From positions 1 through 60,223 of the forward strand of contig JAUQWW010000083.1 in NCBI GenBank assembly GCA_030834965.1: 60,223 bases of DNA, in the 5' to 3' direction. The DNA is from Gallionellaceae bacterium (GTDB lineage: Bacteria; Pseudomonadota; Gammaproteobacteria; Burkholderiales; Gallionellaceae). Within the stretch, counting starts at the first letter, position 1. Each line of letters begins with the position of its first letter. Below, in pieces: positions 53,792 to 60,223 of the stretch. The position numbers were made by a program, and so were the translations under genes. The notes under the pieces are model-generated. The model made no database searches. It saw only the letters and a program-made list of their open reading frames with translations, and was not told where the DNA came from.

Positions 53792-55978
53792 ATGGAACAG
53801 TTTAACAACAAAATCACGGTGGCAGCCTTTCATAAGGGCGCATTCACTGATAGCACCATCTGGCGCATGGTCAGCAAGGCGGCCCAATATATCCTTAGAT
53901 TTGCCGTCATCACATTCGGATTTTGTGCATTAACTGCACATGCGCAAAATATATCTGAAGCCCAGAACAGCATACAGTCGCTCAGCATCAGCGGCGCACC
54001 CGGCGGCAAGCTGGTGCTCAAGGTCGGGCTGAAGAATGCGCCCACCAATCCCCCATTGAATTTCACCATCAATACGCCGCCGCGCATTGCTTTTGATTTC
54101 CCCAATACGGCGAATGGGCTGGGCAAATCCGTCCAGGAATTCCGTGAGGGCGATTTGCGCAGTGCCAATATCGTGCAGTCTGGCAATCGTACCCGCCTGG
54201 TGATCAACCTGAACCAGATACTGCCCTACGATACTCAAATTGACGGCAATAATCTGCTGATCACGTTGCACGGCAAGGCACTTGATACGGCATCGGTGAG
54301 CACCGTGTCCAGTTTTGCTGAGGCCAGGCCAGGCGCGCAAAAACACAGCTTGCGCGACATCGACTTCCATCGTGGTAAGAGCGGTGAAGGGCGCATTCAG
54401 GTTGATCTGTCGGATGCCAGCGTGGGCATAGATATTAAACAGCAGGGTAAAAAGCTGATTGTGGTTTTCATGAAAACCACTTTGCCGAGCAACTTGCAGC
54501 GCAAACTTGACGTGACCGATTTTGGCACACCGGTAGAGGGCATCGATACTTACGTGCAAGGCGACAATGTACATATGGTTATCGAGCCAAAAGGCCTGTG
54601 GGAACATGCGGCCTACCAGACAGACAGCAAGCTCATCGTCGAAGTCAAGCCAATCGTGGATGACCCAAACAAGCTGGTGAAGGGCAGTCAGATCGGCTAT
54701 GCGGGAGAGAAGCTGACACTGAATTTCCAGAACATTACGGTACGCGAAGCGCTAAGCGTCATTGCCGATTTCACCAACATGAACATTGTTATCAGCGATT
54801 CTGTTGGTGGAAACCTGACACTGCGCCTGAAGGATGTGCCATGGGATCAGGCGCTGGACATCATTCTGCAAAGCAAGGGACTGGATATGCGCAAGAACGG
54901 AAACGTGATCCAGATTGCGCCGCGCGAAGAAATAGCCGGCAAAGAAAAGCTTGATCTTGCCTCACGCCAGGAGATTTCCGAACTTGAAGCGGTACGCACG
55001 GAAAGCTTCCAGCTCAACTATCAAAAGGGTAGAGATGTTGTTGCAATGATACGTGGCGTAGGCGTGGGCGTGGGTATGGGCGTGGGTATGGGCGCAGGTG
55101 CGCAGGCGGGTGGTGCAAGTTCCAGCTTGCTGTCAAAACGCGGCAGCGTGGTAGTCGATCAGCGTACCAATACACTGTTTGTGAAGGATACTGCAACCGT
55201 CCTTGAGGAAGTGCGCAAATTCATCAAGCAGATAGATGTGCCGGTGCGCCAGGTCATGATCGAGGCGCGATTTGTGGAAGCCAGCGATTCTTTCAATCAA
55301 ACGCTGGGTGGCAAACTGGGCTATACCTCAAGCGACAAGTTCAGCGTGTTAGGTGCCGATGGACGTACGCGTGTCCTAGGCTCTGTAGGAGGTAATGTAA
55401 ATCTGCCTGGCGCCGCATCCGGGACTGGAGGATTGACGCTCTCGCTATTTAACCCGGCTGCCACAAAAACCCTGACTCTGGAATTGACTGCGTCCGAACT
55501 GGATGGCAAAACCAAATCCATAGCCAGCCCGCGTGTGGTAACGGCAGACTCGACCGAGGCAACGATTGAGTCAGGCACCGAGATTCCCTATCAGGAGGCA
55601 ACCAGCAGTGGTGCGACCAGTGTCGCTTTCAAGAAGGCGACGCTGAGTTTGAAGGTGACCCCGCAGATTACTCCGGATGACAATGTCAACATGAAATTGA
55701 ATGTTAATCAGGATACGGTTGGCAACACATTCAACGGGGTGCCCAGCATCAATACCAAGCAGGTAAGCACACAGGTGCTGGTTGAGAACGGCGGAACCGT
55801 CGTGATCGGCGGTGTGTATACACAGGATGCCACCGATTCCGTAAGCAAAGTTCCGCTGCTGGGTGATGTGCCGGTGCTGGGATGGCTATTTAAGAACCAG
55901 AACAAGACCGATACCAAAAGGGAGTTGTTGATTTTTATTACGCCCAAGGTTCTGAAAAATAGTTTGAACCTGCGCTAG
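53792..55978 (+). CDS. pilQ: Type IV pilus secretin PilQ
   Basis: A 728-residue outer-membrane secretin. The signal peptide ends at A-H-A (residue 51). Two AMIN peptidoglycan-binding domains follow (about 65-165 and 180-285), then STN and secretin N-domains (about 300-460), then the secretin barrel with V-P-x-L-G-D-x-P-x-L-G-x-L-F. A glycine/valine/methionine repeat of about 20 residues (codons near 55060-55115) lengthens the loop in the N1 region. AGGAG precedes the ATG. A terminator follows. Confidence 0.95.
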   Translation: MEQFNNKITVAAFHKGAFTDSTIWRMVSKAAQYILRFAVITFGFCALTAHAQNISEAQNSIQSLSISGAPGGKLVLKVGLKNAPTNPPLNFTINTPPRIAFDFPNTANGLGKSVQEFREGDLRSANIVQSGNRTRLVINLNQILPYDTQIDGNNLLITLHGKALDTASVSTVSSFAEARPGAQKHSLRDIDFHRGKSGEGRIQVDLSDASVGIDIKQQGKKLIVVFMKTTLPSNLQRKLDVTDFGTPVEGIDTYVQGDNVHMVIEPKGLWEHAAYQTDSKLIVEVKPIVDDPNKLVKGSQIGYAGEKLTLNFQNITVREALSVIADFTNMNIVISDSVGGNLTLRLKDVPWDQALDIILQSKGLDMRKNGNVIQIAPREEIAGKEKLDLASRQEISELEAVRTESFQLNYQKGRDVVAMIRGVGVGVGMGVGMGAGAQAGGASSSLLSKRGSVVVDQRTNTLFVKDTATVLEEVRKFIKQIDVPVRQVMIEARFVEASDSFNQTLGGKLGYTSSDKFSVLGADGRTRVLGSVGGNVNLPGAASGTGGLTLSLFNPAATKTLTLELTASELDGKTKSIASPRVVTADSTEATIESGTEIPYQEATSSGATSVAFKKATLSLKVTPQITPDDNVNMKLNVNQDTVGNTFNGVPSINTKQVSTQVLVENGGTVVIGGVYTQDATDSVSKVPLLGDVPVLGWLFKNQNKTDTKRELLIFITPKVLKNSLNLR

Positions 55979-55997
55979 TCCATGCGGTGTGTTAACG

Positions 55998-56022
55998 AAA
56001 GCCCGGCTTTTGCCGGGCTTTT
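55998..56022 (+). terminator. Terminator after pilQ
   Basis: AAAGCCCGGC (55998-56007), loop TTTT, GCCGGGCTTT (56012-56021), running into TTTT. It sits 20 bases after the pilQ stop and should end most pilMNOPQ transcripts before aroK. Confidence 0.85.
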
Positions 56023-56071
56023 GCTTGGTTGAAAACAAATAGGAGCTGGAGTTTTTCGCTACAATTCGACT

Positions 56072-56659
56072 ATGCAACTCAACGATCCGACATTGGTAAA
56101 ACGCCCCTCCGGAAATATCTTTCTCGTGGGGATGATGGGCGCTGGAAAAACGACAGTAGGAAAGTTGCTTGCACAGCAGCTAGGCAAAACGTTTGTCGAT
56201 AGTGATGAAGAAATTCAGCAACGTACCGGCGTAACCATTCCGCATATTTTTGATGTGGAGGGTGAAGCCGGTTTTCGTCAGCGCGAAACAAATGTCATTC
56301 AAGACCTTGTGCGGCTCGATAACATGGTCTTGGCAACAGGAGGCGGTGCGGTATTAAACGGACAAAACCGCGATGCTTTGCGTGGCAATGGTATAGTGAT
56401 TTACCTGAGAAGCTCGGTACACGATCTTTGGCAGCGTACGCGCCATGACCGTAACCGCCCGCTATTGCAGACTGCCGATCCGCGTACCACATTAAAAGAC
56501 TTATATGAACAGCGCGATCCGCTTTACTCGCAAGTAGCCGACCTGGTGATTTCCACCGGTAAACAAAGTGCGCACAGCCTGGTGATGCAGCTACAGCAGG
56601 AGTTGAACCGGATCACACAAGCTCAACATAGCAATCAGATGCAATCAAAGGCGCCCTGA
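56072..56659 (+). CDS. aroK: Shikimate kinase
   Basis: A 195-residue P-loop kinase of the shikimate pathway. Walker A is G20-M-M-G-A-G-K-T27; the shikimate-binding residues are in [10 protein letters not shown]-x-R-E and A-T-G-G-G-A-V, and the lid has R-D-R-N-R-P-L-L. It is followed by aroB after 5 bases. Confidence 0.96.
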   Translation: MQLNDPTLVKRPSGNIFLVGMMGAGKTTVGKLLAQQLGKTFVDSDEEIQQRTGVTIPHIFDVEGEAGFRQRETNVIQDLVRLDNMVLATGGGAVLNGQNRDALRGNGIVIYLRSSVHDLWQRTRHDRNRPLLQTADPRTTLKDLYEQRDPLYSQVADLVISTGKQSAHSLVMQLQQELNRITQAQHSNQMQSKAP

Positions 56660-56664
56660 ATACC

Positions 56665-57753
56665 ATGCAAACATTAACCGTCGGGCTGGCAGATCGCAGC
56701 TATCCTATCCATATCGGCAGCGGGCTGCTCAGCCGTGCAGATTTGCTGTTGCCGCATGTGCCCCACAAAAAAACGATGGTGGTGACCAATACCACAGTTG
56801 CGCCGCTTTATCTGGAGACATTGCGCAGGATGCTGCAATCACATGGTGTGGATGTCATATCTACCATTTTGCCGGACGGTGAAAAATACAAGAATATAGA
56901 AACGCTGACGCTGATTTACGACGCGCTGCTGTCCAACCGCTGTGAGCGCAGCACGCCACTGATTGCGCTGGGCGGCGGCGTGGTTGGCGACATGACCGGT
57001 TACGCGGCTGCCACCTACTTGCGCGGTGTCCCCTTCATCCAGATTCCCACCACGCTTCTGGCGCAGGTGGATTCCTCGGTCGGAGGAAAAACCGGGATCA
57101 ATCATCCGCTCGGCAAAAACATGATCGGCGCGTTCTACCAGCCGCAGGTGGTGCTGGCCGACATCGCTACGTTGAACACCTTGCCTGACCAGGAGTTGCG
57201 TGCGGGTATCGCGGAAGTCATCAAATATGGGCTGATTCGTGATCAGTCATTTTTTGAGTGGCTGGAAATGAACATGGAGCGGCTGCTCGCGCGCGACGCA
57301 GAAGTGCTGCAATACGCCATCGCACGCAGTTGCCAGAACAAGGCCGAGGTGGTCGCCGCAGACGAGCGTGAAAGTGGCGAACGCGCCCTGCTCAACCTGG
57401 GCCACACTTTCGGACATGCCATTGAAACCGGCATGGGTTACGGCGCATGGCTGCACGGCGAGGCTGTGGCAGCGGGCACCATCATGGCCCTTGATCTGTC
57501 ATGTCGCCTCGGCTGGATTCGTGAACAGGATGTGACGCGCGTCCGGCACCTGTTTGACAAAGCCGGCCTGCCGGTGATCGCGCCTGCACTCGGCGCGGAG
57601 AAATACCAGCAGCTGATGGGGCTGGACAAAAAGGTAATGGGGGGAAAGATACGCTTTGTCTTGCTTAAGGCCATAGGCCGTGCGGTGGTAAGCGGCGACG
57701 TGCCGGCAGATCTGCTGCAGCAAACTTTGGCAGCTTGCAGCGCGCATGACTGA
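56665..57753 (+). CDS. aroB: 3-dehydroquinate synthase
   Basis: A 362-residue NAD-dependent, zinc- or cobalt-requiring enzyme, the second step of the shikimate pathway. Signatures: [35 protein letters not shown] and [12 protein letters not shown]. It overlaps dgt by 8 bases. Confidence 0.97.
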   Translation: MQTLTVGLADRSYPIHIGSGLLSRADLLLPHVPHKKTMVVTNTTVAPLYLETLRRMLQSHGVDVISTILPDGEKYKNIETLTLIYDALLSNRCERSTPLIALGGGVVGDMTGYAAATYLRGVPFIQIPTTLLAQVDSSVGGKTGINHPLGKNMIGAFYQPQVVLADIATLNTLPDQELRAGIAEVIKYGLIRDQSFFEWLEMNMERLLARDAEVLQYAIARSCQNKAEVVAADERESGERALLNLGHTFGHAIETGMGYGAWLHGEAVAAGTIMALDLSCRLGWIREQDVTRVRHLFDKAGLPVIAPALGAEKYQQLMGLDKKVMGGKIRFVLLKAIGRAVVSGDVPADLLQQTLAACSAHD

Positions 57754-58930
57754 ACTCGTACCCTACGCGGTTTCAGAGCAAAACACGCGCGGCAGGTGCG
57801 TGCGCGAGGATGCTCCGTCTGGACGCAGCGAATTTCAGCGCGACCGGGATCGTATCATCCACTCCACCGCCTTTCGCCGCCTTGAATACAAGACACAGGT
57901 ATTCGTTAACCACGAAGGCGATCTGTTCCGTACCCGGCTGACGCATAGCATCGAAGTGGCGCAGATCGCCCGCTCCATTGCGCGCCGCCTGAGGCTGAAT
58001 GAAGACTTGGTGGAAGCCATATCGCTAGCGCACGACCTTGGGCACACGCCATTCGGCCATGCCGGGCAGGATGCCCTCAATGCCTGCATGAAGGATTTCG
58101 GTGGCTTTGAGCATAACCTGCAGTCATTGCGCGTGGTGGATGTGCTGGAAGAACGCTACGCAGATTTTGACGGGCTCAATCTGTGCTTTGAGACACGCGA
58201 AGGCATACTCAAACACTGTTCGCCTGCGAATGCTGCCAGGCTGGGCGAGGTAGGCGAACGTTTCCTCAAGCAGCAACGCCCCTCGCTGGAGGCGCAGATC
58301 GCCAACTTTGCCGATGAAATCGCCTACAACAACCACGACGTGGATGACGGCCTGCGCTCCGGGCTGGTTACGCTGGAACAGCTCGCTTCGGTAAAGCTAT
58401 TTGCCGACCATCTGGATATCGTGCGCAAGGCTTATCCCGCACTTGGCGATCGCCGCCTGATACACGAAACGATACGGCGCATGATCAACACGCTGTCGAC
58501 AGATCTGTTGCTCGAAACCGAGAAAAACATCCAGACACGCGCCGTGCAAAATATCGCCGGCGTCCGCGCTGCACCTCCTCTGGCGGCATTCAGTGCCGAG
58601 ATCCATGAACAGCAGCGTGAACTCAAGTCGTTCCTGCTCACACATCTTTACCGCCACTACCGGGTCATGCGCATGAGCACAAAGGCACACCGCATCATCA
58701 GCGACCTGTTCCGGGCTTTCATGGACGACAGCCGCCTGCTGCCGCCACAATTTCAGCAGCGCAGCGGTAATGGTAACGTTGTCGGGCGCATGCCGTCGTC
58801 CAATTTGCAGGGGCAACAGACCGAAGCCGATTTCGCGCGCGCCGTATCCGACTACATCGCAGGCATGACAGACCGCTATGCCATTCGTGAGCACCGCCGC
58901 ATTTTCGCGGTCGAGGAAATTCAGATTTGA
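57746..58930 (+). CDS. dgt: Deoxyguanosinetriphosphate triphosphohydrolase
   Basis: A 394-residue HD-domain dNTPase that splits dGTP to deoxyguanosine and triphosphate. Metal motif H...H-D: the [10 protein letters not shown] segment and [14 protein letters not shown]. The shorter length and these motifs match the non-enterobacterial Dgt subfamily. It is the last gene of aroK-aroB-dgt. Confidence 0.94.
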   Translation: MTELVPYAVSEQNTRGRCVREDAPSGRSEFQRDRDRIIHSTAFRRLEYKTQVFVNHEGDLFRTRLTHSIEVAQIARSIARRLRLNEDLVEAISLAHDLGHTPFGHAGQDALNACMKDFGGFEHNLQSLRVVDVLEERYADFDGLNLCFETREGILKHCSPANAARLGEVGERFLKQQRPSLEAQIANFADEIAYNNHDVDDGLRSGLVTLEQLASVKLFADHLDIVRKAYPALGDRRLIHETIRRMINTLSTDLLLETEKNIQTRAVQNIAGVRAAPPLAAFSAEIHEQQRELKSFLLTHLYRHYRVMRMSTKAHRIISDLFRAFMDDSRLLPPQFQQRSGNGNVVGRMPSSNLQGQQTEADFARAVSDYIAGMTDRYAIREHRRIFAVEEIQI

Positions 58931-58972
58931 CGCATGACTCAGGGAAACTTTCAGGAGCAGATAAGTGTGACG

Positions 58973-59001
58973 TTGAGCGCAGCCGGGGGCCTTGTTATAC
59001 T
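58973..59001 (+). promoter_or_regulatory. Sigma-70 promoter for pcm
   Basis: TTGAGC (58973-58978), 17 bases, TATACT (58996-59001). Both boxes are one or two bases from consensus, with an extended TG-like context (CTTGTTATACT). It sits between the dgt stop and the pcm start, giving a leader of roughly 45 bases. Confidence 0.65.
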
Positions 59002-59052
59002 GGCCACGGAGAAATAACGATAATATTTGGGAGCATGAGAGGGATGAAGAAC

Positions 59053-59694
59053 ATGGAACAGGCACGCTTTAATATGGTGGAGCAACAGATACGTCCTTGG
59101 GATGTTCTGGATATGCGTGTATTGGACTTGCTGACCAAGGTTAAGCGCGAGCATTTTGTTCCGACTGCCAGGCAAGAAATGGCCTTCGTGGATATTGAGA
59201 TTCCTTTGGGTTATGGGGTTTCAATGTGGCAGCCCAAGCTGGAGGCGCGGACGTTGCAGGCATTGCAGCTCCAGCCCCGCGACCGCGTGCTGGAGATCGG
59301 CAGCGGCAGTGGCTACCTGACAGCACTCTTGTCGCAGCTTGCGCAGCATGTGACCAGCGTTGAAATCGTGCCGGAGCTTCATGCATTTGCGGAAAAGAAT
59401 TTGGCGGCGCACCATATCAATAATCTGACCTTGGTGCAGGGCGATGCAGCACAGGGCTGGCCGGGTTCTTATGATGCGATCATATTGACTGGCTCCGTAC
59501 CGGTCTTGCCGGCCGCCTTTCAGAATAGCCTGAAGCCGGGCGGGCGGCTGTTTGCCATCGTGGGTGATGCGCCGGCGATGCAGGCACGGCTAATAAATTG
59601 TGCGGTGCCCGGAATATTCGAAAGCGTTACCTTGTTTGAGACCAATGTTGCGCCTCTACAGAATGCGCTGCAGCCTAAGCGTTTTGTGTTTTGA
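59053..59694 (+). CDS. Protein-L-isoaspartate O-methyltransferase family protein
   Basis: A 213-residue SAM methyltransferase of the PCMT family. It has R-E-H-F-V-P, I-P-L-G-Y-G, V-L-E-I-G-S-G-S-G-Y-L-T-A-L-L and L-K-P-G-G-R-L-F-A-I-V-G. The conserved opening E-Q-A-R-F-N-M-V-E-Q-Q-I-R-P-W-D places the start at 59053, with AGAGGA seven bases upstream; ATG 59044 is an alternative. It precedes tolC, a conserved betaproteobacterial pair. Confidence 0.9.
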   Translation: MEQARFNMVEQQIRPWDVLDMRVLDLLTKVKREHFVPTARQEMAFVDIEIPLGYGVSMWQPKLEARTLQALQLQPRDRVLEIGSGSGYLTALLSQLAQHVTSVEIVPELHAFAEKNLAAHHINNLTLVQGDAAQGWPGSYDAIILTGSVPVLPAAFQNSLKPGGRLFAIVGDAPAMQARLINCAVPGIFESVTLFETNVAPLQNALQPKRFVF

Positions 59695-59716
59695 TGGGTG
59701 CGACCGCATAGGTTGA

Positions 59717-59807
59717 TTGAAAATAGTTTTTCAAAGGCGCAAGCCAGCTTGGACGGCATGCTTGAATTTAATCAGCCAATGTGTAATATTAGAACTTGCT
59801 AATATTA
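59717..59807. promoter_or_regulatory. Two operator-like palindromes upstream of tolC
   Basis: TTGAAAA-N4-TTTTCAA (59717-59734) and TAATATTAG-N6-CTAATATTA (59784-59807). Both are perfect and A/T-rich. The second ends ten bases before the tolC ATG, a position typical of a repressor operator. The regulator is unknown. Confidence 0.55.
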
Positions 59808-59817
59808 TGCGTGAACC

Positions 59818-60223
59818 ATGACCATTTCCAAATTACGTTTTTTCATACTGGCAGCAATGGGCGCGACGTTTCAGGCAGGGGCGGCCGACCTGCTCGAGAC
59901 CTACTATGCGGCACGCGGACAGGATGCCGTATTTGCCGCCGCGCGGGCAACGCAACGTGCCGGACAGGAAAAACTGCCGCAAGGCCGCTCCCAGCTATTG
60001 CCCAATGTGAACCTCACGGCCAACAGCACCTTCAATGACAACTCCGTCCAGTACCATGGCGCCGCGCTCTTCCGCTCCGGCGATACCCGCTACAACAACC
60101 ACGGTTACGGCGTGAGCGTGGTGCAGCCGCTGTTCAACCAGCCCAAATGGCTGGTCTATTCCGAATCCAGATTGCAGGTTGCCCAGACCGAGGCACAATT
60201 CAAGAGCACCGAACAGGATCTGA
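59818..60223 (+). CDS. tolC: TolC family outer-membrane channel protein (5' part)
   Basis: The first 135 codons of a gene cut by the window end. A signal peptide ends near A-G-A-A-D (about residue 22), followed by the first helical hairpin and beta strands of the outer membrane efflux (OEP) fold: L-L-E-T-Y-Y-A-A-R-G-Q-D, L-P-N-V-N-L-T-A and V-V-Q-P-L-F-N. TolC proteins form the outer-membrane exit duct of drug efflux pumps and type I secretion. No clear ribosome site precedes ATG 59818. Confidence 0.9.
   Translation, partial: MTISKLRFFILAAMGATFQAGAADLLETYYAARGQDAVFAAARATQRAGQEKLPQGRSQLLPNVNLTANSTFNDNSVQYHGAALFRSGDTRYNNHGYGVSVVQPLFNQPKWLVYSESRLQVAQTEAQFKSTEQDL

Noticed and set aside
1-60223. 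CRISPR arrays, prophage, tRNA or rRNA genes
   Set aside because: No regularly spaced direct repeats, phage structural genes or cloverleaf-like sequences were recognised by eye; a covariance search would be needed for a firm negative.

Overview
The window looks like chromosomal DNA from a betaproteobacterium. A Nitrosomonadales/Gallionellaceae-type iron- or sulfur-oxidiser fits best, but that placement is inference from gene order and protein style, not from a marker comparison. Clusters that point this way are rpe-gph-trpEGD, yacG-zapD-coaE-pilD-pilC, apaG-methyltransferase-mltA, dusB-fis-purH-purD, hemA-prfA-prmC-rpmE, pilMNOPQ-aroK-aroB-dgt and pcm-tolC. A PEP-CTERM protein and a small triheme c-type cytochrome also fit. 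No phage, CRISPR array, rRNA or tRNA gene was recognised.

Layout: 1-1.56 kb is accessory (an A/T-rich orphan gene with a HEPN-like motif between two blocks of nested inverted repeats). 1.57-9.7 kb holds a Nudix-ThiE fusion, the TamA/TamB translocation module (minus), CorA and YacG. 9.7-13.4 kb is the zapD-coaE-pilD-pilC group (minus). 13.6-16.9 kb has a CNNM/CorC-type protein, a ferredoxin-reductase and an SDR protein. 16.9-21.6 kb is rpe-gph-trpL-trpE-trpG-trpD (minus), with a complete attenuator between gph and trpE. 21.9-28.3 kb has a PEP-CTERM protein, apaG, a methyltransferase, mltA, a small lipoprotein, an HD phosphodiesterase-like protein, dsbC and a UbiH-type hydroxylase. 28.4-34.4 kb is dusB-fis, purH, purD, tsaC and hemF, followed by the cytochrome. 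35-38.9 kb has tcdA-tatD, a quinone reductase and aroC. 39.2-39.9 kb is an intact REP-associated tyrosine transposase unit. 39.9-48 kb has a GT39 glycosyltransferase, an M48 lipoprotein protease, rpmE, prmC, a small membrane protein, prfA, hemA and a nucleotidyltransferase-like protein. 48-60.2 kb has PBP1a divergent from pilMNOPQ-aroK-aroB-dgt, then pcm and the start of tolC, which runs off the window end.

Two things stand out. First, short palindromic repeats that also occur between genes are found inside the reading frames of housekeeping genes without breaking them: the Nudix-ThiE linker, TrpE and PrmC, with PurD a weaker case. This resembles the Rickettsia palindromic elements. Second, the trp attenuator, with a 17-residue leader peptide carrying three Trp codons, starts five bases after the gph stop codon, so tryptophan control is embedded inside an rpe-gph-trp transcription unit rather than at its head.

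Otherwise the window is dominated by conserved housekeeping functions: cell envelope (TamAB, PBP1a, MltA, PilMNOPQ/CD, TolC), tryptophan and chorismate (trpEGD, aroC, aroK, aroB), purine (purH, purD), heme (hemA, hemF), translation (prfA, prmC, rpmE, dusB, tsaC, tcdA) and nucleotide clean-up (Nudix, dgt).
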